Numbered from the stretch's first letter, positions 44,776 to 54,148 are shown. The stretch: 64,000 bases of DNA from Microbacterium terregens (GCF_039534975.1 NZ_BAAAWH010000001.1:1984001-2048000); one strand, 5' to 3'. Made by a program: numbers and translations. Notes: generated by a model not told the origin, from the sequence alone.

Positions 44776-47502
44776 GTGACTGTTCACGACCAGGATCCCT
44801 ATTCCCAAGGCGCCCTCGACAGCGATCCCGACGAGACCGCCGAATGGCAGGAGTCGCTCGAGCAGCTCGTCGCCGCGAAGGGCCACGGCCGCGGGCGCGA
44901 GATCATGCTCAGCCTGCTGAAGCGCTCGAAAGACCTGCATCTGGGTGTGCCGATGGTCCCGACCACCGACTACATCAACACGATCGCACCCGAGAACGAG
45001 CCGGACTTCCCCGGTGACGAGGAGATCGAGCGTCGCTACCGCGCCTGGATCCGCTGGAACGCTGCGGTCACCGTCCACCGCGCACAGCGTCCGGGGATCG
45101 GCGTGGGTGGTCACATCTCGACCTACGCGTCTTCCGCCGCACTCTACGAAGTGGGCTTCAACCACTTCTTCCGGGGAGCGGACCATCCCGGTGGTGGCGA
45201 TCAGATCTTCGTGCAGGGTCACGCGTCGCCGGGCACGTATGCGCGCGCGTTCCTGGAAGGACGCCTGACCGAGGCGCAGCTCGATGGCTTCCGCCAGGAG
45301 AAGTCCGCCGCACCGAACGGCATCCCGTCGTATCCGCACCCCCGGCTGATGCCGGAGTTCTGGCAGTTCCCGACGGTGTCGATGGGGCTCGGACCCATCA
45401 ACGCCATCTACCAGGCGATGACCAACAAGTACCTCACGAATCGGGGCATCAAGGACGTCGGGCAATCCCATGTCTGGGCGTTCCTCGGCGATGGCGAGAT
45501 GGACGAGGTTGAGAGCCGCGGTCAACTGCAGGTCGCGGCGAACGAGGGCTTGGACAACCTGACCTTCGTGATCAACGCCAACCTGCAGCGCCTCGACGGC
45601 CCCGTGCGCGGCAACGGAAAGATCATCCAGGAGCTGGAGAGCTTCTTCCGCGGCGCCGGGTGGAACGTCATCAAGGTCGTGTGGGGCCGCGAGTGGGACG
45701 ACCTGCTCGCGCGAGACACCGACGGCGCTCTGCTGAACCTCATGAACATCACCCCCGACGGCGACTACCAGACGTTCAAGAGCGAGAACGGCGCATACGT
45801 GCGCGAGAACTTCTTCGGCCGGGACGAGCGGGCCCTCGCGCTGGTCAAGGACTACACCGACGATCAGGTCTGGGGTCTGAAGCGCGGTGGCCATGATTAC
45901 CGCAAGGTCTACGCGGCGTACAAGGCTGCCGTCGAGCACAAGGGGCAACCCACCGTCATCATCGCCAAGACGATCAAGGGTTATGGGCTGGGCCCGCATT
46001 TCGAGGGCCGCAACGCGACGCATCAGATGAAGAAGATGACGCTCGATGACCTGAAGCACTTCCGCGACGGCATGCACATCCCGATCTCGGACGCCCAGCT
46101 CGAAGAGAACCCGTACCTGCCGCCGTATTACAACCCCGGCCAGCAGGACGAGACGATCCAGTACCTCATGGAGCGCCGTCGGGCGCTCGGGGGCTTCTTG
46201 CCCGAGCGTCGCTCGACCCACGTCGGGCTGGCCCTGCCCGACGACTCCGCGTACACCCAGCCGAAGAAGGGTTCGGGCACCCAGGAGATCGCCACGACGA
46301 TGGCTTTCGTGCGCCTGCTGAAGGACCTCCTCCGCGCCAAGGACTTCGGCCACCGCATCGTGCCCATCATCCCCGACGAGGCGCGCACGTTCGGCATGGA
46401 TGCGTTCTTCCCGACGGCCAAGATCTACAACCCCAACGGGCAGAACTACACCTCCGTCGACCGCGAGCTGCTCCTGGCCTACAAGGAGAGCCCGCAGGGT
46501 CAGATCCTGCACGTCGGCATCAACGAGGCCGGCGCGGTGGCGGCGTTCACCGGCGTGGGGACGTCCTATTCGACCCACGGCGAGCCCCTCATCCCGGTCT
46601 ACATCTTCTACTCGATGTTCGGCTTCCAGCGCACCGGCGACGCCCAGTGGGCCGCGGGCGATCAGATGGCGCGCGGGTTCGTCATCGGCGCGACCGCAGG
46701 CCGCACCACGCTCACCGGTGAGGGGCTGCAGCACGCCGACGGCCACTCGCACCTCCTCGCGTCCACGAACCCTGCGACGGTGTCGTACGACCCGGCTTAC
46801 GGTTACGAGATCGCGCACATCGTTCGGGCCGGCCTGGATCGCATGTACGGCGGACAGCACCCCGACCCCAACGTGATGTACTACCTGACCGTCTACAACG
46901 AGCCGGCGCGGCAGCCCGCCGAGCCGGCGGATGTGGATGTGGATGGCATCGTCCGCGGCATCCACCGCATCTCCGTCGGTGAGGGCGACGGCCCCCACGC
47001 GCAGCTGTTGGCCTCCGGTGTCGGCGTGCCGTGGGCGCTCGAGGCGCAGAAGCTGCTCAAGGACGACTGGGGCGTGAACGCCGACGTGTGGTCGGTCACC
47101 TCCTGGACCGAACTGCGTCGCGACGGCCTGGCCGCAGACGAGCACAACTTCCTGCACCCTGAGGAGGAGCCGCGCACCGCTTACATCACCGAGAAACTGC
47201 GAGACACACCCGGTCCCGTGGTCGCCGTGAGCGACTACATGCACGCCGTGCAGGACCAGATCCGCCCGTGGGTGCAGCATCGCTTCGCGACGCTGGGTGC
47301 CGACGGCTTCGGCTTCTCGGACACGCGGGCGGCGGCTCGCCGGTTCTTCAAGATCGACGGCCCGTCCGTCGTCGTGCGTACACTGCAGTCCTTGGCCGAG
47401 GAAGGCATCGTGGATCGTTCGCTTGTCGCTCAGGCGATCGAGAAGTACCGCCTGCACGATGTGACAGCCGGTACGAGCGGCAATGCGGGCGGCGAGAGCT
47501 GA
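44776..47502 (+). CDS. aceE: Pyruvate dehydrogenase E1 (homodimeric)
   Basis: A 908-residue AceE-type E1 that decarboxylates pyruvate with thiamine diphosphate and passes the acetyl group to lipoyl-E2. The ThDP/Mg motif is [16 protein letters not shown], ending about 30 residues later in [10 protein letters not shown]. The middle domain has the pyrimidine-binding glutamate region, and the C-terminal domain carries a phosphate-like loop near [20 protein letters not shown] at 44776 is chosen because GAAAGG lies 6 bases upstream; the frame stays open for 29 more codons. fasR follows after 8 bases. Partners E2 and E3 are encoded at 27.4-30.7 kb. Confidence 0.96.
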   Translation: MTVHDQDPYSQGALDSDPDETAEWQESLEQLVAAKGHGRGREIMLSLLKRSKDLHLGVPMVPTTDYINTIAPENEPDFPGDEEIERRYRAWIRWNAAVTVHRAQRPGIGVGGHISTYASSAALYEVGFNHFFRGADHPGGGDQIFVQGHASPGTYARAFLEGRLTEAQLDGFRQEKSAAPNGIPSYPHPRLMPEFWQFPTVSMGLGPINAIYQAMTNKYLTNRGIKDVGQSHVWAFLGDGEMDEVESRGQLQVAANEGLDNLTFVINANLQRLDGPVRGNGKIIQELESFFRGAGWNVIKVVWGREWDDLLARDTDGALLNLMNITPDGDYQTFKSENGAYVRENFFGRDERALALVKDYTDDQVWGLKRGGHDYRKVYAAYKAAVEHKGQPTVIIAKTIKGYGLGPHFEGRNATHQMKKMTLDDLKHFRDGMHIPISDAQLEENPYLPPYYNPGQQDETIQYLMERRRALGGFLPERRSTHVGLALPDDSAYTQPKKGSGTQEIATTMAFVRLLKDLLRAKDFGHRIVPIIPDEARTFGMDAFFPTAKIYNPNGQNYTSVDRELLLAYKESPQGQILHVGINEAGAVAAFTGVGTSYSTHGEPLIPVYIFYSMFGFQRTGDAQWAAGDQMARGFVIGATAGRTTLTGEGLQHADGHSHLLASTNPATVSYDPAYGYEIAHIVRAGLDRMYGGQHPDPNVMYYLTVYNEPARQPAEPADVDVDGIVRGIHRISVGEGDGPHAQLLASGVGVPWALEAQKLLKDDWGVNADVWSVTSWTELRRDGLAADEHNFLHPEEEPRTAYITEKLRDTPGPVVAVSDYMHAVQDQIRPWVQHRFATLGADGFGFSDTRAAARRFFKIDGPSVVVRTLQSLAEEGIVDRSLVAQAIEKYRLHDVTAGTSGNAGGES

Positions 47503-47510
47503 TCCAGGGG

Positions 47511-48728
47511 ATGCCCTCTCGCCCGACACCGATGGACAAGACCGAGACGCTCGCATGGCTGCGGCGGATCTCGGGCGACTTGGCGACCGCCACCAACAGG
47601 CGACTGGAAGAGACCCTGCCCTGGTACGCCGAGATGCCACCGGCGCGCCGATCGGCCGTCGGCCTCGTCGCGCAGGCGGGTATCTCGTCGTTCATCCAGT
47701 GGTACGACGACCCTGACTCCACACCCTGGATCGCGGCGGACATCTTCGCTGCGGCGCCGCGTGAGCTGCTGCGCAGTGTAAGCCTCACCCAGACCCTGCA
47801 ACTGATCCGCGTCACCGTCGAGGTCACAGAGCAGCGCGTCGCGGGTAAGGGCAACGACCTGCGAGAAGGCATCCTGCTGTACTCCCGCGAGGTGGCGTTC
47901 GCCGCAGCCGATGTGTATGCCCGCGCCGCGGAGGCGCGCGGACTGTGGGATGCGCGCCTGGAAGCGCTCGTCGTGGACTCCATCCTGACCGGCGAGGCCG
48001 ACGAAGAGCTCCCGAGCCGAATCGCGGCACTGGGTTGGCACGGCCATGGCGAGGTTGCGGTGCTCGTCGGCACCACTCCCCCGCAGTTCGACGTCGACCA
48101 GCTGCGCCGAACCGCGCGGAAGCTCGGGGTGGACGTGCTCATCGGCGTGCAGGGATCCCGGCTGGTCCTGGTGCTGGGCCGAGCCGAGCTGCCCGGACGC
48201 CCGGAGGACGAGCCCGAACTGCCGTTCCCCGAGATCGCGAAGCGACTTGAGCCCGGGTTCGGACCCGGATACCTCGTCCTCGGTCCCGCTGTTCCCGCCC
48301 TCGTCGACGCCAGCCAGAGCGCGCGCGCCTCACTGGCCGGTTTCGCGGTTGCACGGGCATGGCGCAATGCTCCGCGGCCGGTCGAGGCTGATGATCTGCT
48401 GCCGGAGCGTGCACTGGCAGGCGACCCACTGGCCAAGCAGACGCTGGTGGAGCGCATCTATCGCCCCCTGCAGGCCCACAGTGCTGACCTGGTCACGACT
48501 CTCTGGAGCTACTTGGACAACGGTCGCTCGCTGGAAGCCACCGCGCGCGAGCTGTTCGTTCACCCCAACACCGTCCGCTACCGCCTCAAACGGGTGTCGG
48601 ATGTCATCGGCTGGGACGCGACCGGTCCCCGGGAGGCCCTCATCCTGCAGACCGCCCTCATCCTCGGCTCGATCGGCACCGACACCACGCGCCGGCGCGT
48701 GCCGTCCCTGCGCCGAGGTACCGCGTGA
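47511..48728 (+). CDS. fasR: PucR-type transcriptional regulator, FasR-like activator of FAS genes
   Basis: A 405-residue regulator. The C-terminal PucR helix-turn-helix (about 345-395) reads NGRSLEATARELFVHPNTVRYRLKRV. The preceding region is a GGDEF-like/PucR-type sensory domain. In Streptomyces coelicolor FasR, also directly upstream of fabD, activates the fabD-fabH-acpP-fabF operon, and M. tuberculosis Rv2242 has the same place between aceE and fabD. The start is uncertain: ATG 47511 has AGGGG directly against it, ATG 47532 has no ribosome site. Only 8 bases separate it from aceE, so it is probably cotranscribed. Confidence 0.88.
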   Translation: MPSRPTPMDKTETLAWLRRISGDLATATNRRLEETLPWYAEMPPARRSAVGLVAQAGISSFIQWYDDPDSTPWIAADIFAAAPRELLRSVSLTQTLQLIRVTVEVTEQRVAGKGNDLREGILLYSREVAFAAADVYARAAEARGLWDARLEALVVDSILTGEADEELPSRIAALGWHGHGEVAVLVGTTPPQFDVDQLRRTARKLGVDVLIGVQGSRLVLVLGRAELPGRPEDEPELPFPEIAKRLEPGFGPGYLVLGPAVPALVDASQSARASLAGFAVARAWRNAPRPVEADDLLPERALAGDPLAKQTLVERIYRPLQAHSADLVTTLWSYLDNGRSLEATARELFVHPNTVRYRLKRVSDVIGWDATGPREALILQTALILGSIGTDTTRRRVPSLRRGTA

Positions 48729-48750
48729 TGCTGTACGCCACTCACAAAGG

Positions 48751-48773
48751 TCTCGTCGATTCTTGTGACGAGA
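48751..48773. promoter_or_regulatory. Inverted repeat in the fasR-fabD gap, candidate operator
   Basis: TCTCGTC (48751-48757), 9 nt, GACGAGA (48767-48773), 41 bases before the fabD start. The position between regulator and target fits a FasR or acyl-CoA-responsive site, but I cannot match it to a known box. Confidence 0.45.
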
Positions 48774-48813
48774 TCGCCAGAGGCGACCGTTCGATCCTTG
48801 ACAGGATGGAACG

Positions 48814-49728
48814 GTGATCATCGCCGTCTTCCCCGGGCAGGGCTCGCAGACTCCGGGTTTCCTCACGCCGTGGCTCCAGCTCGAAGGCGCCGCCGCGCGT
48901 CTGGCCGAGTACTCCGAGTGGGCGGGTGTGGACCTGGTCGCCGCCGGAACCGACTGGGACGCGGATCAGATCCGCGACACTCGGGTGGCCCAACCGCTGA
49001 TCGTCGCCGCCAGCCTGCTCTCGTGGGGCGCGCTCGCCGAGCGTGCAGCCTTCGCGGGCGTCGCAGGTCACTCGGTGGGTGAGTTCGCCGCCGCCGCGGC
49101 CACCGGCGTGCTGAGCGACGAGGATGCCCTGCGCCTCGTGGGGATCCGCGGTCGCGCGATGGCTGAGGCGGCTTCGGCCGAGCAGACCGGAATGAGCGCC
49201 ATCATCGGCGGCGACGAGCCGTCCATCGTCACGCGGCTGGAGCAGCTCGACCTCACGCCCGCCAACTACAACGGCGCCGGCCAGCTGGTCGCGGCCGGGT
49301 CGCTCGCCGCCCTGCAGGCTCTGAGCGCCGACCCGCCGGCCGGAACCCGCGTGATCCCGCTGCAGGTCGCCGGAGCGTTCCACACCCGCTACATGGCGCC
49401 CGCCGTGGACGCACTGCGGCAGGCTGCCGCCACCGTCGCGCCCGCCGACCCGGACCGCACCCTCTGGTCCAACCGCGACGGCGCGAGCGTCGGCTCCGGC
49501 GCCGAGTTCCTCGATCTGCTCGTCGACCAGGTCGCCTCGCCCGTGCGCTGGGACCTGTGCATGGCCGCCTTCGCGGCCGACGACGTCACCGGCATCGTGG
49601 AGTTCTCGCCTGCCGGAACGCTCACCGGCCTGGCCAAGCGCGCGCTGCGCGGCGTGCCCGGCGTTGCCGTCAAGAGCCCCGACGACCTCCTCGTCGCGGC
49701 CGCCCTCATCTCGGGAGAGAACGCATGA
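48814..49728 (+). CDS. fabD: Malonyl-CoA:ACP transacylase
   Basis: A 304-residue acyltransferase that moves malonyl from CoA to ACP. It has GQGSQ at 8-12, the nucleophile Ser87 in GHSVGEF, and His190 in GAFHTRYM. GTG at 48814 follows AGGATGG. The stop overlaps the fabH start (ATGA). First structural gene of the fabD-fabH-acpP-fabF operon. Confidence 0.96.
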   Translation: MIIAVFPGQGSQTPGFLTPWLQLEGAAARLAEYSEWAGVDLVAAGTDWDADQIRDTRVAQPLIVAASLLSWGALAERAAFAGVAGHSVGEFAAAAATGVLSDEDALRLVGIRGRAMAEAASAEQTGMSAIIGGDEPSIVTRLEQLDLTPANYNGAGQLVAAGSLAALQALSADPPAGTRVIPLQVAGAFHTRYMAPAVDALRQAAATVAPADPDRTLWSNRDGASVGSGAEFLDLLVDQVASPVRWDLCMAAFAADDVTGIVEFSPAGTLTGLAKRALRGVPGVAVKSPDDLLVAAALISGENA

Positions 49729-50729
49729 CCAGGCCAACGCTCAAGCAGTCGCAGGGTGTGCCCTTCACCCGCATCTACAGTTACGGCGCCGCGCGTGGTG
49801 ATCTCACCGTGACGAACGACGAACTGGTCGGTCCGATCGATTCGAGTGACGAATGGATCCGGCAGCGCACCGGCATCATCACCCGCACGCGCGCCTCCGT
49901 GGGGATCCTCGCGGTCGATCTGGCCACCGACGCCGCCGTCGAAGCGATCGAGAAGTCCGGCGTGGACCCGGCCGATATCGATCTGGTCATCGTGGCGACC
50001 ATCAGCAACGTGCAGCAGACACCCTCCGCGGCTGCCGTGGTCGCCGACCGCGTCGGAGCGAATCCCGCCGCCGCATACGACTCGAACGCCGCCTGCGCAG
50101 GGTTCGCCTACGGCGTCGCTCAGGCCGACGCGCTGATCCGCACCGGCAGCGCGCACTATGCGCTCGTCATCGGCGCCGAGAAGCTCTCCGACGTCGTGGA
50201 CCCCACCGATCGCAGCATCTCGTTCCTGCTCGGGGACGGTGCGGGTGCCGTCGTGATCGGACCGAGCGACTTTCCGGGCATCTCCCCCGCCGTATGGGGA
50301 TCCGACGGCTCGAAGGCGCACGCGGTCGGCATGAACGCGACCCTCATCGACTATCGCGAGGGCGACGCGAATTGGCCCACTCTCCGCCAGGAGGGTCAGA
50401 CCGTCTTCCGGTGGGCGGTCTGGGACATGGCGAAGGTGGCGAAGCAGGCGCTGGAGGCGGCGGGGATCGAAGCATCCGATCTTGCGGCGTTCATCCCGCA
50501 CCAGGCCAACATGCGCATCATCGATGAGTTCGCAAAGCAGCTGAAGCTCCCCGACACCGTCATGATCGCGCGCGACATCGAGACGACCGGCAACACGTCT
50601 GCGGCGTCCATCCCCCTCGCCACCCACCGTCTGCTCGAGGAGCACCCCGAACTGAGCGGCGGCCTCGCCCTTCAGATCGGGTTCGGTGCCGGACTCGTCT
50701 TCGGCGCGCAGGTCGTCGTCCTGCCCTGA
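49725..50729 (+). CDS. fabH: 3-oxoacyl-ACP synthase III
   Basis: A 334-residue KAS III that starts fatty-acid synthesis by condensing a CoA-linked primer (branched primers in this group of organisms) with malonyl-ACP. Catalytic triad: Cys124 in NAACAGFAYG, His259 in IPHQANMRI, Asn290 in TTGNTSAASIP. The ATG overlaps the fabD stop; the longer open frame upstream lies inside fabD and is not used. An acpP promoter follows its stop. Confidence 0.95.
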   Translation: MTRPTLKQSQGVPFTRIYSYGAARGDLTVTNDELVGPIDSSDEWIRQRTGIITRTRASVGILAVDLATDAAVEAIEKSGVDPADIDLVIVATISNVQQTPSAAAVVADRVGANPAAAYDSNAACAGFAYGVAQADALIRTGSAHYALVIGAEKLSDVVDPTDRSISFLLGDGAGAVVIGPSDFPGISPAVWGSDGSKAHAVGMNATLIDYREGDANWPTLRQEGQTVFRWAVWDMAKVAKQALEAAGIEASDLAAFIPHQANMRIIDEFAKQLKLPDTVMIARDIETTGNTSAASIPLATHRLLEEHPELSGGLALQIGFGAGLVFGAQVVVLP

Positions 50730-50748
50730 GGCGGACGGGACCCGACCC

Positions 50749-50754
50749 TAGACT
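50749..50754 (+). promoter_or_regulatory. Probable internal -10 box (TAGACT) for acpP
   Basis: TAGACT 43 bases before the acpP ATG, between fabH and acpP. It would give acpP extra transcripts; the leader has a small GCCCC/GGGGC hairpin and an AACAGGAG ribosome site. Confidence 0.5.
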
Positions 50755-50796
50755 GAACAGGCCCCGACGGGGCACCGCCGAAGAACAGGAGAAACA

Positions 50797-51045
50797 ATGG
50801 CATTCAGCAACGACGAAGTCCTCGCCGGACTCGCCGAGCTCATCACCGACGAGACGGGGATCTCTGCCGACGAGGTCGCCCTCGAGAAGTCGTTCACGGA
50901 CGACCTCGACATCGACTCGATCTCGATGATGACGATCGTCGTCAATGCCGAGGAGAAGTTCGGCGTCACGATCCCCGACGACGAGGTCAAGAACCTCAAG
51001 ACCGTCGGCGACGCCGTCACCTTCATCACGTCGAACCAGGCGTGA
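50797..51045 (+). CDS. acpP: Acyl carrier protein
   Basis: An 82-residue acidic four-helix carrier. The phosphopantetheine serine is Ser41 in DDLDIDSISMM, with Ile after the Ser where most ACPs have Leu. CAGGAG lies 7 bases before the ATG. The gene has its own probable promoter and is followed by a strong hairpin before fabF, both of which would raise ACP over the enzymes. Confidence 0.96.
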   Translation: MAFSNDEVLAGLAELITDETGISADEVALEKSFTDDLDIDSISMMTIVVNAEEKFGVTIPDDEVKNLKTVGDAVTFITSNQA

Positions 51046-51051
51046 GCGCAA

Positions 51052-51078
51052 CCGGTGGGGGCCGCGTGCCCCCACCGG
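51052..51078 (+). terminator. Hairpin between acpP and fabF
   Basis: A perfect 11-bp stem (51052-51062 with 51068-51078) and a 5-nt loop, 6 bases after the acpP stop. No T-run follows, so it is more likely a partial terminator or an mRNA-stabilising end for acpP than a full stop. Confidence 0.6.
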
Positions 51079-51133
51079 CACATCAGCCGTGGGCCTCCGG
51101 CCCTGCCTGCAAGGAAAACAAGGACTCGCCTAC

Positions 51134-52372
51134 ATGAGCACGTCACGCATCGTCGTCACCGGAATCGGAGCGTCGTCGCCGATCGGAGGGACCGCTCCGG
51201 AGAGCTGGTCCGCCCTGATGAGCGGCGCGTCGGGTGCGCGCACTCTCGACTACGAATGGGTGTCTCAATACGAGCTCCCGGTGACCTTCGCCGCGGAGGC
51301 GCTGGTCCGTCCCGAGACGGTGCTCGAGCGCCCCGAAGCCAAGCGTCTCGACCCCGCTGCACAGTTCGCGCTCGTCGCGGCGCGTGAGGCCTGGGCGGAT
51401 GCCGGCAGCCCCGACGTCGAGCCGGAACGCTTCGGCGTCGACTTCGCAACGGGCATCGGCGGGGTGTGGACGCTGCTGGACGCCTGGGACACCCTGCGAG
51501 ACAAGGGTCCTCGTCGGGTGATGCCGATGACCGTCCCGATGCTGATGCCGAACGCCGCAGCGGCAGCGGTGTCGATGCACCTGAATGCTCGTGCCTACGC
51601 CCGCACCGTCGCTTCGGCCTGCGCGTCGAGCACGGAGTCGATCGTCAATGCGCTGGAGCACCTGCGACTGGGCCTGGCGGACATCGTGATCGCCGGCGGC
51701 ACCGAGTCCGCCATCCACCCCATCACCGTCGCGTCCTTCGCGTCCATGCAGGCGCTGTCCCGGCGCAACGACGATCCCGCGCACGCCTCGCGTCCGTACA
51801 GCGTCGACCGCGACGGCTTCGTCATGGGCGAGGGTGCCGCCGCCGTCGTTCTGGAGACCGAGGCGCACGCACGGGCCCGCGGAGCCAAGATCTACGCTGT
51901 CGTGGCCGGCGGCGGCATCACCGCCGACTCGTACCACATCACCGCGCCGGAGCCTGACGGGCTGGGTGCCTCGCGGGCCGTCCGGCTCGCGCTGGAGGCG
52001 GCCGGGGCGTCGGTGGACGATGTCACCCACATCAACGCGCACGCCACGTCGACACCGACCGGCGACATCGCGGAGTACCGGGCACTCCGTAGCGTCTTCG
52101 GCGACCGGGTGCACGAGATTCCCGTGTCGGCGACCAAAGCATCCACCGGCCATCTGCTGGGAGGAACGGGTGCGCTCGAGGCCATCTTCACGATTCTCGC
52201 TCTCCGCGACGGGCACGCTCCGCCCACCATAAACCTGACGACGCAGGACCCCGAGATCCCGCTGCGTGTCTCGGGCACGGCGATCCCCCTCGGTGACGGC
52301 CCGCAGCTCGCCATCAGCAACTCGTTCGGCTTCGGCGGGCACAACGCGGTGGTGGCTTTCGCGTCGGTCTGA
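51134..52372 (+). CDS. fabF: 3-oxoacyl-ACP synthase II
   Basis: A 412-residue elongating condensing enzyme with the Cys-His-His set: Cys163 in SACASSTES, His303 in NAHATSTPTGD and His340 in KASTGHLLGG (Lys335), plus NSFGFGGHNAV near the end. ATG at 51134 has ACAAGGA 9 bases upstream; the longer open frame begins inside acpP and is not used. In mycobacteria this slot holds kasA/kasB; only one copy is present here. A terminator follows at 52384-52415. Confidence 0.95.
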   Translation: MSTSRIVVTGIGASSPIGGTAPESWSALMSGASGARTLDYEWVSQYELPVTFAAEALVRPETVLERPEAKRLDPAAQFALVAAREAWADAGSPDVEPERFGVDFATGIGGVWTLLDAWDTLRDKGPRRVMPMTVPMLMPNAAAAAVSMHLNARAYARTVASACASSTESIVNALEHLRLGLADIVIAGGTESAIHPITVASFASMQALSRRNDDPAHASRPYSVDRDGFVMGEGAAAVVLETEAHARARGAKIYAVVAGGGITADSYHITAPEPDGLGASRAVRLALEAAGASVDDVTHINAHATSTPTGDIAEYRALRSVFGDRVHEIPVSATKASTGHLLGGTGALEAIFTILALRDGHAPPTINLTTQDPEIPLRVSGTAIPLGDGPQLAISNSFGFGGHNAVVAFASV

Positions 52373-52383
52373 TCCGAGCACGA

Positions 52384-52415
52384 AGACGCCCCCGCAGACT
52401 TCAGCGGGGGCGTCT
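52384..52415 (+). terminator. Terminator of the fab operon
   Basis: A perfect 12-bp stem (52384-52395 with 52404-52415) and an 8-nt loop, 11 bases after the fabF stop, followed by CTCGTCTC. Confidence 0.85.
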
Positions 52416-52510
52416 CTCGTCTCAGGCGGCGATTCGCGGTCTCGGCATCCGGGATTGTCGACCTCCGACTGCTGGTAGTGGCGCCTCGATCCGCCTGAAG
52501 TCTTGCGTCG

Positions 52511-53014
52511 CTAGCTCACTTTGTGCAGCCAGACGACGGACGCGTCATCGCTCGCGTGTCGGAACGGCTCGAGCTCGGCGTCCCACGCTGCGCCCAGTGC
52601 CACCTGGAGCTCGTGGTGCAGCTCGACCGGGTCGCCCGCGGCGAGTTCCATGGCGTAACGGATGCGATCCTCGCCGACCACGACGTTGCCTGCGGAGTCG
52701 GTCTGTGCGTAATGGATGCCGAGGCCAGGGGTGTGCAGCCACCTTCCGCCGTCGCTGCGGGGTGTGGGATCCTCACTGACCTCGAACCGCAGATGCTCCC
52801 ACCCGCGGATCGCCGTCGCAAGAGCGGCGCCCGTTCCGGCCGGACCCTCCCAGTAGAACTCAGCTCGGCGGCTGCCGGACAGCACAGGCTGCTCGGCCCA
52901 GTCGAAACTCACCGCATGGCCGAGGGCGCGACCGACCGCCCACTCGAGGTGGGGGCACAATGCACGTGGCGCGGAGTGAATGAAGATCACTCCACGCGCC
53001 TTGGTCGTCGCCAT
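52511..53014 (-). CDS. DUF3145 protein
   Basis: A 167-residue soluble protein of the actinobacterial DUF3145 family, function unknown. Typical blocks: GVIFIHSAPRALCPHLEWAVG at the start, the central WEGPAGTG and FEVSEDPTPRSDGGRW, and the end with ELHHELQVALGAAWDAELEPFR. ATG at 53014 has CGGAGAG at good spacing. It lies tail to tail with fabF and is commonly found beside FAS genes in this group, which suggests but does not prove a link to lipid metabolism. Confidence 0.9.
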   Translation of the reverse strand: MATTKARGVIFIHSAPRALCPHLEWAVGRALGHAVSFDWAEQPVLSGSRRAEFYWEGPAGTGAALATAIRGWEHLRFEVSEDPTPRSDGGRWLHTPGLGIHYAQTDSAGNVVVGEDRIRYAMELAAGDPVELHHELQVALGAAWDAELEPFRHASDDASVVWLHKVS

Positions 53015-53172
53015 GATCTCTCCGTTTCGTCAGGTGCGTCTTCCCCTACGACCTGATGCGGAGTGCTCGTGGCGCTATGCGGTTGTGTTTGTCATTATCG
53101 CCTACCGCCCCCAGGAATCACAAGCGTGTGATTCAGCGTTTCGCGATGTCGCCGATTCCCGCGCGAGAAAGA

Positions 53173-53208
53173 GCTGTGGCCCCGATCGATCAGGGTCGGG
53201 GCCACAGC
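53173..53208 (-). terminator. Terminator downstream of the oxygenase-like gene
   Basis: A perfect 13-bp stem (53173-53185 with 53196-53208) and a 10-nt loop, 17 bases past the stop of the gene at 53225-54010. On the minus strand it is followed by TCTTTCTC. Confidence 0.8.
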
Positions 53209-53224
53209 GTGCGAGTCGCGACGA

Positions 53225-54010
53225 TCAGGCTTCGCTCATCGCAGTGACTTCTGCCTGCCCCTTCGCGGCGTAATACGCGGCGCGGGCGGCGAGTCGGCGA
53301 GCCTGCTCGGCCTGACCGGCATCCAGCACGTCCTGCGGCACCTCGACGTTGGGGACGCGCGCCTGACCGTGGTACTTCTCGATGTAGGCGTCCAGCTCGG
53401 GGCCGGACGTCCACGACGTGATCAGGCAGTATCGGGCCGCGTCCCCCGGGTGGGTCGCCGCGTGCCACAGGCGCTGCGTGTCCACGATCAGCTGGGCACC
53501 CGCCGGGAGTGCGATCCGGTACTCGACGCTGGGATCCGTGCGGTTCTCACGCAGGACGAAGTAGCTGTCCTTGTCGTCGGTGAGGTTGAAGAATCCGCGG
53601 ACGACCCAGCCGGTGCCGTCGGGGTTCAAACGGTTGTTGTCATCCTGGTGCAGGTTGTACAGGCAGTCCGCGTAGGTGTTGGGCTGCAGTTCGATCACAC
53701 GGCAGCGCCCCACGTTCGCACCGGGCTCCTGAGCGCGGCGGGTGAGGTTCGGGGCCTTCTCGACCTGCGACGGGATCCACACGCCGTCCTTGTCCGTGCG
53801 CGGCGGCTTGTGATTCCAGAAGCCGTTGCACTCGATGTCGCCAGCGAAGCTGGCCAGCGGCGCGAAGCGGGTGTCGCCGGAGGACTTCCAATCGTTGTAC
53901 TCGATATCGAGCCACTCCTTGGGGTCCAGCTCCTGGTTGTAGCGGTCGAGGACGACGTAGCCGGTCTCTTCGAGAGCGGCGGATTTGATGTAACCCATGA
54001 TGCGAATCAT
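53225..54010 (-). CDS. Unrecognised protein with an HxD...H...R pattern of Fe(II)/2-oxoglutarate oxygenases
   Basis: A 261-residue soluble protein whose family I do not recognise. Residues 115-200 look like a double-stranded beta helix: NLHQDDN (His121-x-Asp123), about 60 residues later LWHAATHPGD (His183 or His187), then Arg193 in AARYCLI. This is the spacing of the iron triad plus the 2-oxoglutarate arginine. The N-terminal part has GFWNHKPPRTDKDG, possibly a substrate loop; the C-terminal 50 residues form an Ala/Glu/Arg helix. The start is ATG 54010 or ATG 53998; GGAAGG is too near to the first and rather far from the second. Monocistronic with its own terminator. Confidence 0.7.
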   Translation of the reverse strand: MIRIMGYIKSAALEETGYVVLDRYNQELDPKEWLDIEYNDWKSSGDTRFAPLASFAGDIECNGFWNHKPPRTDKDGVWIPSQVEKAPNLTRRAQEPGANVGRCRVIELQPNTYADCLYNLHQDDNNRLNPDGTGWVVRGFFNLTDDKDSYFVLRENRTDPSVEYRIALPAGAQLIVDTQRLWHAATHPGDAARYCLITSWTSGPELDAYIEKYHGQARVPNVEVPQDVLDAGQAEQARRLAARAAYYAAKGQAEVTAMSEA

Positions 54011-54142
54011 GCCTTCCGTAGGGGGCCAGCACGTTTTAACAGGCCCGACTCAGGCAAGCGTACATCCGGGTCCTGGACGTCTTCGGGCGGCGGCGCCGTG
54101 GTGTGACCGGGTCGTCTCGGGCCGGCGGGAGGACGCATCAAC

Positions 54143-54148
54143 TAGGCT
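54143..54148 (+). promoter_or_regulatory. Probable -10 box (TAGGCT) for the DUF262 gene
   Basis: TAGGCT 79 bases before the ATG at 54227, implying a leader of about 70 nt with GAGGGG near its end. Confidence 0.4.

Noticed and set aside
44728..47640. A 970-residue open frame antisense to aceE
   Set aside because: High GC keeps antisense frames open. The translation is His/Arg/Val-rich without family motifs, and aceE on the other strand has all its catalytic motifs. Similar shadows opposite fadB, acnA, parC and glnA were dropped for the same reason.
52416..52510. TCAGGCGG and CCGCCTGA inverted repeat after fabF
   Set aside because: The arms are 8 nt and more than 60 nt apart; with this base composition such a pair is not significant.
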